Source: Geomonas paludis (lineage in GTDB: Bacteria > Desulfobacterota > Desulfuromonadia > Geobacterales > Geobacteraceae). From it: a stretch of 64,000 bases of DNA. Under the pieces are notes generated by a model. That model was not told the origin of the DNA. It saw only the letters and a program-made list of their open reading frames with translations, and did no database searches. How positions within the stretch are numbered: position 1 is the first letter of the stretch; every line of letters begins with the position of its first letter. The translations under genes were made by a program, and so were the position numbers. Shown here in pieces: positions 27,509 through 39,472 of this stretch. The stretch covers positions 16,065 to 80,064 of the forward strand of contig NZ_BLXY01000015.1 in assembly GCF_014193585.1 (NCBI RefSeq). The letters run 5' to 3'.

Positions 27509-28000
27509 CTACCCCTTCCAGGCCTTGGCGCCGCGCCCGATGACGACGGGGCCGGTGCTGACCAGTTCCTTGAGCCCCAGGGGGCGCAAGAGCTCGACCA
27601 TGGCGCTCACCTTGGCCGGTGCCCCGGTAGCCTCCAGGGTGTAGGACTTGGGCGTCACGTCGATGACCTTGGCGCGGAAGATGTCGGCGATCCTCAGCAC
27701 CTCAGCGCGGCTTTGATCCTCCGCGGAAACCTTGACCAGCACCATCTCGCGCTCGATGGCGTTCTCAGGTTCGAAGTCGATCACCTTGATCACGTCGATC
27801 AGCTTGTTGAGCTGCTTGGTAATCTGCTCGATGATCTGCTCGTCGCCGCGGGTCACCAGGGTGATGCGGGAGAGCGCCTCGTCGTTGGTGGGAGCCACGG
27901 TGAGCGAGTCTATGTTGAAGCCGCGCCCGGAAAAAAGTCCGACCACGCGGGAGAGAACGCCGAACTCGTTCTCGACCAGAACAGCAATGGTATGTCTCAT
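27509..28000 (-). CDS. ilvN: Acetolactate synthase regulatory (small) subunit
   Basis: The 163-residue product has an N-terminal ACT domain (about 3-76: VLVENEFGVLSRVVGLFSGRG) that binds valine in this family, and a C-terminal ALS_SS domain (about 85-160). It confers feedback control on IlvB, encoded 26 bases upstream. This is the IlvH/IlvN type of full length. Confidence 0.95.
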   Translation of the reverse strand: MRHTIAVLVENEFGVLSRVVGLFSGRGFNIDSLTVAPTNDEALSRITLVTRGDEQIIEQITKQLNKLIDVIKVIDFEPENAIEREMVLVKVSAEDQSRAEVLRIADIFRAKVIDVTPKSYTLEATGAPAKVSAMVELLRPLGLKELVSTGPVVIGRGAKAWKG

Positions 28001-28026
28001 ATTACCCTCCTAAGGCAGTTGGCAAA

Positions 28027-29727
28027 TTAGCTGGCAAGCACCATCTCGGTCAGCGAAGCGCCGGCCGGGACCATCGGCAGCACCTTCTCCTCGCGTGCGA
28101 CCTTGAACTCCATCAGTACGGGGCCGTCGGTGGCGAACCCTTTCTTGATGACCTCGTCGACCTCTTCCACCTTGGTGGCCTGCAGGCCGGTGGCGCCGAA
28201 GGCCTCGGCGAGCTTGATGAAGTCGATGGGAAGTTCCATGCAGGTCGAGGAGTAGCGCTTGTCGAAGAAGAGCTCCTGCCACTGGCGTACCATGCCCAGG
28301 AAGTTGTTGTTGAGAATGACGATCTTTACGTTGAGACGGTTCTGCACGATGGTGGCGAGTTCCTGCATGTTCATCTGGAAACCGCCGTCGCCGCAGACCA
28401 CCATGACCTGGCGCTCGGGGAAGCCCGCCTGCGCCCCCATGGCAGCAGGGAGGCCGAAGCCCATGGTGCCCAGGCCGCCGGAGGAGAGCAGCGTCCTCGG
28501 TGCGGTGAAGCCGAAGAACTGCGCGGTCCACATCTGGTGCTGGCCGACGTCGGTGGCCACGATGGCGTCCGGGTCGGACAGGGCGCGCAGCCTCTGGATC
28601 ACGTACTGCGGCTTGATCACGGAAGCGGACTGCTTGTAGGTCATCGGGTGTTTCTTCTTCCACTCGTCGATCTCGGCGATCCAGGGGGCTAGTGCCGCCT
28701 GGCAGGCCTTCGCATCCGGGCCGATTTCGTCGGCCACCTTGAGCATCTTGACGAGGACGTCGCGCACGTCGCCGACGATGGGGAGGTCAACGCGGACGTT
28801 CTTCTTGATCGAGGTGGGGTCGACGTCGACGTGGACGATCTTCGCGTGCGGCGCAAACGAAGCGATCTTGCCGGTGACACGGTCATCGAACCGGGCGCCG
28901 ATGGCGATCAGGACGTCGCAGTGGGACACCGCCATGTTGGCGTAGTAGGTGCCGTGCATGCCCAGAAGCCCGAGGGCATTGGGATCGTTCTCCGGGTAGG
29001 CGCCCAGGCCCATCAGCGTCGTGGTGACCGGGATGCCCAGGCGTTTGGCCACCGCGACCAGCTCCGCCGCAGCGTTGGCGAGGATGACGCCGCCGCCGAC
29101 GTAGATCACCGGCTTCTTGGCCTGCATGATCATGCCGACCGCCTTCTCGATCTGCTTGGGGTGGCCTTCCACGGTCGGCTTGTAGCCGCGGATCTCGACG
29201 CTCTCGGGGTAGTGGAACTCGGTCTGGGCGATCTGGACGTCCTTGGGGAGATCGACCACGACCGGGCCGGGACGGCCGGTGCGGGCGATGTAGAACGCCT
29301 TCTTCATGATGGTGGCGAGGTCTTTGACGTCTTTGACCAGGAAGTTGTGCTTGGTGCAGGGACGGGTGATGCCGATGATGTCGGCTTCCTGGAAGGCGTC
29401 GTTGCCGATGAGGGCCGTGGGGACCTGCCCGGTGATGATCACCATCGGGATGGAGTCCATGTAGGCGGTGGCGATGCCGGTGATGGTGTTGGTGGCGCCG
29501 GGCCCCGAGGTGGCGATGGCGACACCGACCTTGCCGGTGGCGCGGGCGTAGCCGTCGGCGGCGTGGACGCCGGCCTGCTCGTGCCTGGGCAGGATGTGCC
29601 TGATCTCCTTGAACGAGAAAAGCTCGTCGTAGAGGTTGATGACGGTCCCGCCGGGATAACCGAAGATCGTGTCGACCCCCTCCCGTTTGAGACACTCCAG
29701 CAGGATGCGTGCTCCGTTCAGCTTCAT
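28027..29727 (-). CDS. ilvB: Acetolactate synthase catalytic (large) subunit
   Basis: The 566-residue thiamine diphosphate enzyme makes acetolactate or acetohydroxybutyrate for valine, leucine and isoleucine synthesis. The three usual domains are present: the N-terminal pyrimidine-binding domain with GYPGGTVINLYD and the catalytic Glu in LPRHEQAG, the central domain, and the C-terminal diphosphate-binding motif GDGGFQMNMQELAT with NNNFLGM. No T-box or attenuator is visible in the 155 bases upstream; that gap holds a GC-rich inverted repeat (29828-29878). Confidence 0.96.
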   Translation of the reverse strand: MKLNGARILLECLKREGVDTIFGYPGGTVINLYDELFSFKEIRHILPRHEQAGVHAADGYARATGKVGVAIATSGPGATNTITGIATAYMDSIPMVIITGQVPTALIGNDAFQEADIIGITRPCTKHNFLVKDVKDLATIMKKAFYIARTGRPGPVVVDLPKDVQIAQTEFHYPESVEIRGYKPTVEGHPKQIEKAVGMIMQAKKPVIYVGGGVILANAAAELVAVAKRLGIPVTTTLMGLGAYPENDPNALGLLGMHGTYYANMAVSHCDVLIAIGARFDDRVTGKIASFAPHAKIVHVDVDPTSIKKNVRVDLPIVGDVRDVLVKMLKVADEIGPDAKACQAALAPWIAEIDEWKKKHPMTYKQSASVIKPQYVIQRLRALSDPDAIVATDVGQHQMWTAQFFGFTAPRTLLSSGGLGTMGFGLPAAMGAQAGFPERQVMVVCGDGGFQMNMQELATIVQNRLNVKIVILNNNFLGMVRQWQELFFDKRYSSTCMELPIDFIKLAEAFGATGLQATKVEEVDEVIKKGFATDGPVLMEFKVAREEKVLPMVPAGASLTEMVLAS

Positions 29728-29882
29728 GTAGTACCCCCATGCCGCGGCAGAAACCTGCCGCTATTGATCGATCCCGCGCTTGGTAAGCGCCGGATCACTA
29801 GTAATGAAGACTTCCCCTGAGGCCGACCCTCCCCGGTGAAAGGAGGGCCTCCCTCTGCCCCTTGGTAAAGGGGGTCGGGGTT

Positions 29883-31544
29883 TTATTCAGCGGTGGTAAT
29901 GGCGCCGGTGTGGGCGGAAGTGACCACCTTAGCATAGCGGGCGAGCCAACCCTTCTTGATCTTCGGCTCGGGCGCGACCCAGCGGGCGCGCCGGCTGGCC
30001 AGTTCCTCGTCGCTGACGAGCAGCTTCAGGGAACGGGACGGAATGTCGAGTTCGATCTTATCGCCATCCTCGACGAGGGCGATGGGACCGCCCACGGCGG
30101 CCTCGGGCGAGATGTGGCCGATGCAGGGGCCGCGGGTGCCGCCGGAGAAGCGCCCGTCGGTGATGAGGGCGACCGAGTCGCCCAGGCCAAGCCCCATGAT
30201 GGCCGCGGTCGGCGCCAGCATCTCCCTCATGCCCGGGCCACCCTTGGGACCTTCGTAGCGGATCACCACCATGTCGCCGCTCTTGATCTGGCCGTTCATG
30301 ATGGCGGCCATCGCGATGTCCTCGGAGTCGAAGCAGCGCGCGGTGCCGGTGAACTGCATCATCTTCTCGCCCACGCCGGACTGCTTGACGACGGCGCCCT
30401 GGGGAGCGATGTTGCCGAAGAGGACGGCGATGCCCCCTTCCTTCTTGACCGGCGCGTCCACCGGGCGGATGACGTCCTCGTCCACCCCTTTCAGGCTGGC
30501 CACGATCTCCTTGGTGGAAAGCCCCATCAGGGTCGGGCAGTCGTGGATCTTGCCTCCCAGTTGCTTCATGACGCCGGCCACGCCGCCGGCGGCGTCCAAG
30601 TCCTCCATGAAGTGCTCGCCCGCGGGGTTCATCGAGGCGATCTGCGGAGTCGTCTTGGAGAGGATGTCGAAGGTGTTCAGCGGCAGCTCCACGCCCGCCT
30701 CGTGGGCGATGGCGAGGAGGTGCAGCACGGTATTGGAGGAGCCCCCCAGCGCCAGGTCGACGCGGATGGCGTTTTCGAACGCCTCGCGGGTCATGATGGA
30801 GCGCGGGGTGACGTTCTCACGCACCAGGTCCACGATGCGCTCGCCGGAGGCGAAGGCGATGCGGCGCTTGAGCGCGGAGACGGCGAGTGCTGTGCCGCAG
30901 CGCGGCAGGCTCATGCCCATGGTCTCGGTGAGGATGGCCATGGTGTTGGCGGTGAAGAGCCCCTGGCAGGAGCCCATGCCCGGGCAGGCGTTCTCCTCGC
31001 AGCGAGCCAACTCCGCGTCGTCGATGACGCCGGCCTTGTAGCGGGCCATGGCCTCGAAAGTGTCGGTGACGAAGGAGTACTTGCGGCCGGCGTCGCCGCG
31101 GCCGCTCATCATGGGGCCTGCGGTGACCACGATGCAGGGGATGTCCAGGCGTGCCGCCGCCATGAGCATGCCCGGGGTGATCTTGTCGCAGTTGGTCAAG
31201 AGCACCAGGCCGTCCAGGCGATGCGCCTCGGCCACGGACTCGACCATGTCCGCGATCAGTTCGCGGGTGGGGAGGGAGTAGTGCATCCCCTTGTGCCCCA
31301 TGGAGATGCCGTCGCAGACGCCGGGGATGCCGAAGAAGAAGGAGTAGCCGCCGCCGGTGTGGACCCCTTTCTCGATGAAACGCTCGAGGTCACGCATCCC
31401 GACGTGGCCGGGGATGAGATCGGTGAAGCTGGTGGCGATGCCGATGAAGGGTTTCCCCATCTCGCTTTGCGGCAGGCCGGTTCCTTTCAAAAGGGCGCGG
31501 TGCGGGGTGCGCTCCAGCCCTTGTGTGATCATGTCGCTACGCAT
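29883..31544 (-). CDS. ilvD: Dihydroxy-acid dehydratase
   Basis: The 553-residue iron-sulfur enzyme makes the 2-keto acids of valine and isoleucine in the branched-chain pathway. Typical segments are [16 protein letters not shown] and [16 protein letters not shown] with cluster cysteines, and the C-terminal [19 protein letters not shown]. Length is normal for the family. It precedes ilvBN in the same direction, and the products act in the same pathway. Confidence 0.96.
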   Translation of the reverse strand: MRSDMITQGLERTPHRALLKGTGLPQSEMGKPFIGIATSFTDLIPGHVGMRDLERFIEKGVHTGGGYSFFFGIPGVCDGISMGHKGMHYSLPTRELIADMVESVAEAHRLDGLVLLTNCDKITPGMLMAAARLDIPCIVVTAGPMMSGRGDAGRKYSFVTDTFEAMARYKAGVIDDAELARCEENACPGMGSCQGLFTANTMAILTETMGMSLPRCGTALAVSALKRRIAFASGERIVDLVRENVTPRSIMTREAFENAIRVDLALGGSSNTVLHLLAIAHEAGVELPLNTFDILSKTTPQIASMNPAGEHFMEDLDAAGGVAGVMKQLGGKIHDCPTLMGLSTKEIVASLKGVDEDVIRPVDAPVKKEGGIAVLFGNIAPQGAVVKQSGVGEKMMQFTGTARCFDSEDIAMAAIMNGQIKSGDMVVIRYEGPKGGPGMREMLAPTAAIMGLGLGDSVALITDGRFSGGTRGPCIGHISPEAAVGGPIALVEDGDKIELDIPSRSLKLLVSDEELASRRARWVAPEPKIKKGWLARYAKVVTSAHTGAITTAE

Positions 31545-31698
31545 GCAGTTCTCCCTGCGCCGGCGCTAACCTTGTTCAGGATCGCCAAACCGGCTGTTGG
31601 TCTTACCAAAAGCTTAGTAGTTGAGAGCAGTTACCGGAAACGGTAGGAAGGGACACGATAATACATTAAAACCAAGGTGTCAACTGGCTAAAACGGCG

Positions 31699-32391
31699 TT
31701 AAACAGACTCGCGCTTTCTCTTGGCGATCTCGGCCTCGGACGCGCGCAGGTAGGTGGGGTTCAACTGGGCCAGCGGAGTGAACTTCCCCTCACGGGCTGC
31801 TTCGCGTGCGATGACGGCACCGGCGCAGGCGCGCGGCAGGTTGGCGTGCCAGGGAGGGAAGATGGCGAGCGCCCCGAGGGATTCCTGGATCACTTCGCGG
31901 TAGCGGACGGCGCCGTCGCCGACGAAGATGGTGGGATGCTTCACCAGGGCAAGGAAGTCCTGCGGGGAGAGCACCGTATCGGGAACGACGGCATCGGGAA
32001 GGGCGCCGCAGCGGTAGAGTGCGCCGTACACCTCACCCTTCCGGGCGTCGAACAGGGGGGCCACCTGCTCCGAGCTGTAGGGGAGGTTCATCGCCAGCAT
32101 GGCCAGGGAGGAAAAACCCACCACGGGTTTGCCGGTGGCGAGTGCGAGCCCCTTGACGGTGGCGATGCCGACCCGCACCCCGGTAAAGGAACCGGGTCCC
32201 AGGGAAACGGCGAAGCAGTCGAGGCCGTCGGGGGTGAGCCGGGCCGCCTGGAGGAGGCTCGAGATGGAGTCCATGAGGCGCCCGGAGTTGCTGCGGTCTT
32301 CGCCAAGCAGGCACTCGCCCAAGAGCGTCGCGTCGTCGCTCAGGGAGACCGAGGAGCAGTTGCTGGAGGTGTCGACGGTGAGTATCTTCAC
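31699..32391 (-). CDS. tsaB: tRNA threonylcarbamoyladenosine biosynthesis protein TsaB
   Basis: The 230-residue product is an ASKHA-fold pseudo-enzyme that pairs with TsaD in making t6A37 on ANN-decoding tRNAs. Features are the ILTVDTSSNCSSV start, SLGPGSFTGVRVG, and the short C-terminal subdomain. It ends the rpsB to tsaB block and lies 5 bases after rseP. tsaD and tsaE are not in the window. Confidence 0.93.
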   Translation of the reverse strand: MKILTVDTSSNCSSVSLSDDATLLGECLLGEDRSNSGRLMDSISSLLQAARLTPDGLDCFAVSLGPGSFTGVRVGIATVKGLALATGKPVVGFSSLAMLAMNLPYSSEQVAPLFDARKGEVYGALYRCGALPDAVVPDTVLSPQDFLALVKHPTIFVGDGAVRYREVIQESLGALAIFPPWHANLPRACAGAVIAREAAREGKFTPLAQLNPTYLRASEAEIAKRKRESV

Positions 32392-32396
32392 GAGGT

Positions 32397-33464
32397 TTAC
32401 GCCTTGCTCGCGATCATGCGCGCGATGTCGTTGTAGAAGGCCAGCATCATCAGGCTGATCAGGAGCACCAGCCCCACCTGCTGCGCGATCTCGCGGGTCC
32501 TCTTGGAAAGCGGCTTTCCGGTCACGAGTTCGATGAAGAAGAAGGCCAGGTGCCCGCCGTCCAGGATCGGTACCGGCAGGAGGTTCAGAACGCCCAGGTT
32601 CACCGACAACAGCGCCACGAAGGCGAGGAAGCTCACCCCTCCCGCCGCGGCCTGCTCACCGGCCATCTTGACGATCATGATCGGGCCGCCGATGTTGTCC
32701 AGCGGGATGGCCCGCTCCACCAGGCGCACTAAAGAGAGCACGGTCAGTTCGATCACGTTCCAGCATTGGGCGCTCCCCTTGACGATCGCCTCGCCCGGGG
32801 GGAAGTGGTCGGTGACGGTCTCGCCTGCGGCGACCACGCCGATCACCGGCCGGGTCACCTTTTCGCCAAGGAGGTTCTTGCTGGTGGTCGTTTCCGGCAC
32901 CATGGTGAACTTCAGGAGCGAACTGCCGCGCTGCACCTCGAGCTGCACCGGCACCGCCTTGCCGTCGAAGATGATCTTGGCGAACTCGTCCCACCGGGTC
33001 ACCGGGCGGCCGTTCACGCTTTTGATGGCATCGCCGGTCTTGATGCCGGCCCGCGCCGCCGGCTTGTCCGGGAGCACCTCGCCAACCTTGGTGGTGACGG
33101 CGGGAACCCCCAGGAACATGTAGATGACGATGAAGATGACGTAGGCGAAGAGAAGGTTGAAGACCGGTCCGGCCGCCACGATGCAAATGCGCTGCAGCAC
33201 CGGCTTGTCGGCGAAGGAGCGTTTGCGGTCCTCTTCGGAGAGTTCGACCTCCTCACCCTCCCCCACCATCTTCACGTAGCCGCCCAGGGGGAGCGCCGAG
33301 AGCAGGTACTCGGTCTCGCCGACCTGCTTGCTGATCACCTTGGGGCCGAACCCCAGGGAGAACTTCTCGACCCCGACCTTGAAGGCCTTGGCGAACAGGA
33401 AGTGACCCAACTCATGTATGAAGATCAGCGCGCCGAGAGCGATGATGGCCCAGAATATGCTCAT
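32397..33464 (-). CDS. rseP: Site-2 zinc protease RseP
   Basis: The 355-residue membrane protease has HELGHFLFAK in its first membrane helix (zinc ligands His18 and His22, catalytic Glu19). It has a PDZ domain (about 110-185) and the third ligand motif VPILDGGHL in a later helix. RseP cleaves anti-sigma factors and signal-peptide remnants in the membrane. A single PDZ domain is seen, versus two in E. coli. It lies between dxr and tsaB in a conserved order. Confidence 0.95.
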   Translation of the reverse strand: MSIFWAIIALGALIFIHELGHFLFAKAFKVGVEKFSLGFGPKVISKQVGETEYLLSALPLGGYVKMVGEGEEVELSEEDRKRSFADKPVLQRICIVAAGPVFNLLFAYVIFIVIYMFLGVPAVTTKVGEVLPDKPAARAGIKTGDAIKSVNGRPVTRWDEFAKIIFDGKAVPVQLEVQRGSSLLKFTMVPETTTSKNLLGEKVTRPVIGVVAAGETVTDHFPPGEAIVKGSAQCWNVIELTVLSLVRLVERAIPLDNIGGPIMIVKMAGEQAAAGGVSFLAFVALLSVNLGVLNLLPVPILDGGHLAFFFIELVTGKPLSKRTREIAQQVGLVLLISLMMLAFYNDIARMIASKA

Positions 33465-33544
33465 GTGGTCCCTCTGTCGGTATGGCCGGGTAGACCCCGG
33501 CGCCTCGGCCCAGCGGCATAAGGCGACGGACGAGGCGGTAAAGG

Positions 33545-34702
33545 TTAATTGGTGCAGCCGAGAACTTCTTTAGCGGTCCTTCTTCCCCAGCGGTCGGCTT
33601 CCAGCACCTCCTCGATGGAGCGCAGGGAGCGGGGGGGGTGCAGGTCCATCACCTTGGCGATGGTCTCCGGGATGGCCATGAAGCCGATCCTGCCGGACAA
33701 AAAGCTCTCGACGGCGATCTCGTTGGCCGCGTTCATCACGGCCGGCATGCTCTCCCCGGCCTGCACCGCGTCGTAGGCGAGCTTCAGCGCCGGGAAACGG
33801 TCGGTGTCGGGCTTCAAGAAGGTGAGCCCCGACAGCGCCGTGAGGTCGAGCGGCTTCACCCCCGAGGCGACGCGCCCGGGATAGGTGAGCGCGTAGGCGA
33901 TGGGTCCCTTCATGTCGGGCACACCAAGTTGCGCCATGACGCTGCCGTCGATGTACTCGACCATGGAGTGCACGATGCTCTGGGGATGGATGTTGACCGC
34001 GATCCGATCCACCGGGATGTCGAAGAGCCAGCGTGCCTCGATCACCTCCAGACCCTTGTTCATCATGCTGGCGGAGTCCACGGTGATCTTCTTACCCATG
34101 CTCCAGTTGGGGTGGTTCAGCGCGTCGGCCACGGTGGCGCTGGCGAGCTTCTCCTTGCCCCAGTGTAGAAAGGGGCCGCCCGAGGCGGTGAGGATAACCC
34201 GGGCGATGTCCTCGGTGCGGTGGCCAGCCATGGACTGGAACACGGCACAGTGTTCGCTGTCCACCGGGTACAGGCACACGTTCTTTTCGCGCACCATCTT
34301 CATGATCAGGTGCCCGGCGGTGACCAGGGTCTCCTTGTTGGCCAGCGCCACGTCCTTGCCGGCCATGATGGCCGCCGCGGTCGGCACGAGCCCTGCGGCG
34401 CCGACGATGGCCGCTACCACCATGGTGGTGTCGGAAGCGGTGGCCGCCGCGATCAACCCTTCCACGCCGTGCATGATCTGGGGTTTTTTCCCGCTCAGGG
34501 AGCGGCTAAGCGCCTTGGCCTTGTCGGCCGTAAGCACCGAGACGAGGTCGGGCTGGAAGGTTTCGATCTGCTGCTTCAGAAGTTCCAGGTTTGCCCCCGC
34601 GGTGAGCGCCACCACGCGGAACTTGTCCGGGTGTGCGGCGACTACCTCGAGGGTGCTTACCCCGATCGATCCTGTCGAGCCCAAAATGGTAAGGTTTTTC
34701 AT
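33545..34702 (-). CDS. dxr: 1-deoxy-D-xylulose-5-phosphate reductoisomerase
   Basis: The 385-residue NADPH enzyme makes 2-C-methylerythritol 4-phosphate in the non-mevalonate isoprenoid pathway. The start [18 protein letters not shown] is the NADP site; DSEHCAVFQ and TASGGPF belong to the metal and substrate site. I chose ATG 34702, with GAGGGAAA upstream, over an 11-residue extension. ispE of the same pathway is at 57.6 kb. Confidence 0.95.
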   Translation of the reverse strand: MKNLTILGSTGSIGVSTLEVVAAHPDKFRVVALTAGANLELLKQQIETFQPDLVSVLTADKAKALSRSLSGKKPQIMHGVEGLIAAATASDTTMVVAAIVGAAGLVPTAAAIMAGKDVALANKETLVTAGHLIMKMVREKNVCLYPVDSEHCAVFQSMAGHRTEDIARVILTASGGPFLHWGKEKLASATVADALNHPNWSMGKKITVDSASMMNKGLEVIEARWLFDIPVDRIAVNIHPQSIVHSMVEYIDGSVMAQLGVPDMKGPIAYALTYPGRVASGVKPLDLTALSGLTFLKPDTDRFPALKLAYDAVQAGESMPAVMNAANEIAVESFLSGRIGFMAIPETIAKVMDLHPPRSLRSIEEVLEADRWGRRTAKEVLGCTN

Positions 34703-34814
34703 TTTCCCTCGCAGATGTCTCAAGTCAAGTGGCACAGCAGGCTAACTAGCGGATTTTTTTGTCGACTTCGCGGGCTTATCGCGCCGGTGTCATCGCCAGG
34801 CGCTGCGCTCGCAC

Positions 34815-35603
34815 TTAAAACAGGAAAAAGGCGTAGTAGTAAGCTGCCGGAGCCGCGAACAAAATTGAATCGAGCCGGTCCAGGACCCCGCCGTGGCCGG
34901 GGATGATGGAGCCGGAATCTTTTACGCCGCAACTGCGCTTGATGAGCGACTCGAACAGGTCGCCCAACTGGCCCAGCACACCCAAAAGGAGCGCCGCGGC
35001 GCAGCAGTCGCCGATGGAGAGCTCCGGGAAGAAGGTGAACTTGGCGATGACTGCGCCGATGACGCTGCCGGAGAGGCCACCCAGCGCCCCCTCGACACTC
35101 TTCTTGGGGCTCACCGCCTGGTAAAGGCGGTGCTTGCCCAGCGTCGAGCCGACGTAGTAGGCGGCGCTGTCGCCGGCCATGACGATCACCATGATCAGGA
35201 ACAGCCAGGAGACCCCGTTGGGGAGCGCCCTGACCAGCACCAGGTGCGCCAGCAAAAGCGGCACGTAGAGAAAGCCCATCAGCACCAGCGCGACGTCGGG
35301 GGCGGCCTGCTTGATGTCCTTGAGCCGGAACAGGGCGACCAGGGTGAAGGCGAGCACCAGGGCGGTCAGGGTGAACAGCGGCAGCACCGGCGAGGCGGAG
35401 AAGACCGCGAAGACGGCGCAGGCCCCGGCGACGGCGGCCGCCCTTCCTTCGCCTCGGCGCTGCGGCAGCGCCATGCGGTAGAACTCGTCCAGCCCCAGGA
35501 GGGCGAGCAGGGACACCAGCAGGGAGAACTGGAATACCGACGCCTTCAGGATGAAAACAATCACGAGGGGCAGCAGGACCGCTGCGGTGGCTAGTCGTTT
35601 GAT
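34815..35603 (-). CDS. cdsA: Phosphatidate cytidylyltransferase, probable AUC start
   Basis: The enzyme makes CDP-diacylglycerol for all phospholipids. The product has about seven membrane helices and the C-terminal family signature KRSCGVKDSGSIIPGHGG with LDRLDS. The earliest usual start codon in frame is a GTG at 35564, but the typical CdsA N-terminus (M)KRLATAAVLLPL is encoded just upstream. There, AAGGAG lies six bases before an ATC codon at 35601-35603. No ATG, GTG or TTG lies in frame between this and the preceding stop. I therefore give the ATC start (262 residues); the GTG form has 249. Confidence 0.85.
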   Translation of the reverse strand: MKRLATAAVLLPLVIVFILKASVFQFSLLVSLLALLGLDEFYRMALPQRRGEGRAAAVAGACAVFAVFSASPVLPLFTLTALVLAFTLVALFRLKDIKQAAPDVALVLMGFLYVPLLLAHLVLVRALPNGVSWLFLIMVIVMAGDSAAYYVGSTLGKHRLYQAVSPKKSVEGALGGLSGSVIGAVIAKFTFFPELSIGDCCAAALLLGVLGQLGDLFESLIKRSCGVKDSGSIIPGHGGVLDRLDSILFAAPAAYYYAFFLF

Positions 35604-35637
35604 GGCGGACTCCTTCGGGACAAGCCCCGGAAATGGA

Positions 35638-36384
<747 letters not shown>

Positions 36385-36394
36385 GAGCATCCTG

Positions 36395-36486
36395 AAAACA
36401 AAAAATCCCCTTTGGATCGGGGGTTTCACTTGAGGGAGTGGTGGCGGACGGACGAAAGACGCTCAAGGGGGAGCGCAAGCTCCCCC
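36395..36486 (-). terminator. Two hairpins between frr and uppS
   Basis: A strong stem GGGGGAGC (36467-36474) and GCTCCCCC (36479-36486) follows the frr stop codon by 16 bases. A weaker CCCC/GGGG hairpin followed on the minus strand by TTTTTTGTTTT lies at about 36395-36423, just before uppS. Together they may give partial termination inside the operon. Confidence 0.6.
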
Positions 36487-36502
36487 CCGATCTGTCGGTC
36501 CG

Positions 36503-37060
36503 TCAGACCTCCATTACCTCTTTTTCCTTGTGGGCCAGCACCTCGTCGCACTTGGCGACGTACTTGTTGGTGGAGTCCTGGACGTCCTTCTCGGCGCGCT
36601 TCAGTTCGTCCTCGGAGATCTGCTTGTCCTTCTCGAGCTTCTTCAGCTTGTCGATGGCGTCGCGGCGGATGTTCCTGAGGGCCACCTTGGCCTCCTCGGC
36701 GTCACGCTTCAGCTGCTTGACGATGTCCTTGCGGCGCTCCTCGGTGAGCGGCGGGAGGACCAGGCGAATCACCTTGCCGTCGTTGGCCGGCGTGAGTCCG
36801 AGGTTGGAGTTCATGATCGCCTTCTCGATGGGGGCGATCATCTTGTTGTCCCAGGGAGAGATAGTGATGGTGCGCGCCTCGGGAACGGCAAGGGAAGCCA
36901 CCTGGTTCAGCGGCGACGGCGTCCCGTAGGAATCGACCTTGATCTCGTCCAGGAGCGCGGTGCTGGCGCGACCGGTACGGACCTTCTGGTAGTCCTTCCT
37001 AAGGGAGTCTATGGTCTTGTCCATGTGGACGTTCATATCGGCGATGACATCCTTGATCAT
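36503..37060 (-). CDS. frr: Ribosome recycling factor
   Basis: The 185-residue product is the normal length for RRF, which splits post-termination ribosomes together with EF-G. The YQKVRTGRAS and ISPWDNKMI segments and the C-terminal helical EELKRAEKDVQ pattern fit the family. I chose ATG 37060; the frame upstream is inside pyrH and unrelated. It lies 2 bases after pyrH. Confidence 0.96.
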   Translation of the reverse strand: MIKDVIADMNVHMDKTIDSLRKDYQKVRTGRASTALLDEIKVDSYGTPSPLNQVASLAVPEARTITISPWDNKMIAPIEKAIMNSNLGLTPANDGKVIRLVLPPLTEERRKDIVKQLKRDAEEAKVALRNIRRDAIDKLKKLEKDKQISEDELKRAEKDVQDSTNKYVAKCDEVLAHKEKEVMEV

Positions 37061-37062
37061 GT

Positions 37063-37948
<886 letters not shown>

Positions 37949-37961
37949 CGTTTGGAACGTG

Positions 37962-38612
37962 TTACACGCCGGCCGCCGCGGCGACCTCTGCCGCGAAATC
38001 GCTCTCCTTCTTGGCGAGCCCTTCGCCCAGCACGAACTTGGCGAAACGACGGATGGTCATGTTCTCGCCGATGGAAGCGATGGTCTCGTTGAGGACGGTC
38101 TGGATGGTCTTGTCCGGGTCCTTCACGTAAGCCTGCTCGAGGAGGCAGATGTCGCCGAAGAACTTGTTGATCTGGCCGTCGAGGATCTTCTCGATGATGG
38201 CCGCCGGCTTGCCGCTCTCCTTGGCCTTCTCGCGGTAGATGGCCTTCTCGCGCTCGATGAGCTCTTCAGGCACTTCCTCGCGGCGGACGTACAGCGGGGA
38301 TGCTGCGGCGATGTGCATCGCGATGTCCTTCACGAAAGCCTGGAAGTTCTCGTTCTTGGCAACGAAGTCGGTCTCGCAGTTGACTTCGACCAGTACGCCG
38401 ATCTTGCCGCCGGCGTGGATGTAGGAGCCGACCAGGCCCTCGGTGGCGGCGCGGCCAGCCTTCTTGGAGGCGGCAGCCAGACCCTTGGTACGCAGGTAGT
38501 CGATCGCCTTCTCGTGATCGCCGTTGGTTTCGGTCAGGGCCTTCTTGCAGTCCATGAGGCCGGCGCCGGTTACTTTCCTGAGTTCGTTTACCTGTGCAGC
38601 TGTAATGCTCAC
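37962..38612 (-). CDS. tsf: Translation elongation factor Ts
   Basis: The 216-residue product is the nucleotide exchange factor of EF-Tu. The N-terminal UBA-like segment [19 protein letters not shown] and the core motif [16 protein letters not shown] are intact. It is a short EF-Ts (one core domain pair). I chose the GTG at 38612 with GGAGGA 5 bases upstream; a GTG 18 bases further up is possible. It follows rpsB by 92 bases. Confidence 0.95.
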   Translation of the reverse strand: MSITAAQVNELRKVTGAGLMDCKKALTETNGDHEKAIDYLRTKGLAAASKKAGRAATEGLVGSYIHAGGKIGVLVEVNCETDFVAKNENFQAFVKDIAMHIAAASPLYVRREEVPEELIEREKAIYREKAKESGKPAAIIEKILDGQINKFFGDICLLEQAYVKDPDKTIQTVLNETIASIGENMTIRRFAKFVLGEGLAKKESDFAAEVAAAAGV

Positions 38613-38704
38613 GTTATCCTCCACAGTCACCCGCGCCTTGGCGGCGCGGGTTTCTTAGTCATTGTGTTATCGAAAGGTGGTGCGGTTGCCGCGGATGGGG
38701 AGGC

Positions 38705-39472
38705 TTAGGCCTCTGCGGTAACCTCTTCAGCGACTTCCTCGCCCTCGGTGGAGAACTCTTCCTCGGCGCCAGTCTGGAGACGGGCGTTGCGAGCCTGAGC
38801 ACCCTCGAGGACTGCGTCAGCCATCTTGCTGGTCAGCAGGCGGATGGCGCGAATGGCGTCGTCGTTGCCCGGGATGACGTAGTTGATGTCGTCCGGATCG
38901 CAGTTGGTGTCGACGATGGCGACGACCGGGATGCCGAGCTTTTTGGCTTCGCTGACAGCGATTTCTTCGTTCTTCGGGTCAACCACGAACAGCACGCCCG
39001 GGACCTTGCCCATACCCTTGATGCCGCCCAGGGTCTTCTCGAGCTTCTCGCGCTCTTTGGCGAGCTTGAGCTGCTCTTTCTTGGTGTAAGCCTCGATGGT
39101 GCCGTCAGCGATCATGGCGTCGAGACGCTTGAGACGGTCGATGCTCTGCTTTACGGTGGCGAAGTTGGTGAGCATGCCGCCCAGCCAACGGTCGTTGACG
39201 TAGAACTGCCCGCAACGCTGTGCCTCTTCAGCCACGGAATCCTGGGCCTGCTTCTTGGTGCCGACAAAGAGGATGGTCTCGCCAGCCTGGGCCGCGTCGG
39301 TGACGAAGCTGTAGGCGTTTTTGAAGAGCCTTACGGTCTTCTGCAGGTCGATGATGTAGATCCCGTTACGAGCGCCGAAGATGTACGGCTTCATTTTCGG
39401 GTTCCATCTCTTGGTCTGGTGTCCGAAGTGGACGCCGGCTTCCAGCAGTTCTTTCATGGTGATGTTCGACAT
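38705..39472 (-). CDS. rpsB: 30S ribosomal protein S2
   Basis: The 255-residue product has the S2 signature ([26 protein letters not shown], shown here in part as [17 protein letters not shown]) and [10 protein letters not shown] near the end. An acidic C-terminal tail (about 230-255, rich in Glu) is longer than in E. coli. ATG 39472 has AAGGAGAAG upstream. It begins the conserved block that runs down to tsaB. The 271 bases upstream show no gene; a family D repeat word lies at 39624-39640. Confidence 0.96.
   Translation of the reverse strand: MSNITMKELLEAGVHFGHQTKRWNPKMKPYIFGARNGIYIIDLQKTVRLFKNAYSFVTDAAQAGETILFVGTKKQAQDSVAEEAQRCGQFYVNDRWLGGMLTNFATVKQSIDRLKRLDAMIADGTIEAYTKKEQLKLAKEREKLEKTLGGIKGMGKVPGVLFVVDPKNEEIAVSEAKKLGIPVVAIVDTNCDPDDINYVIPGNDDAIRAIRLLTSKMADAVLEGAQARNARLQTGAEEEFSTEGEEVAEEVTAEA

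Noticed and set aside
29862..31646. 594-codon frame antisense to ilvD
   Set aside because: ilvD is certain; the opposite frame is low-complexity His/Gly/Ala sequence.
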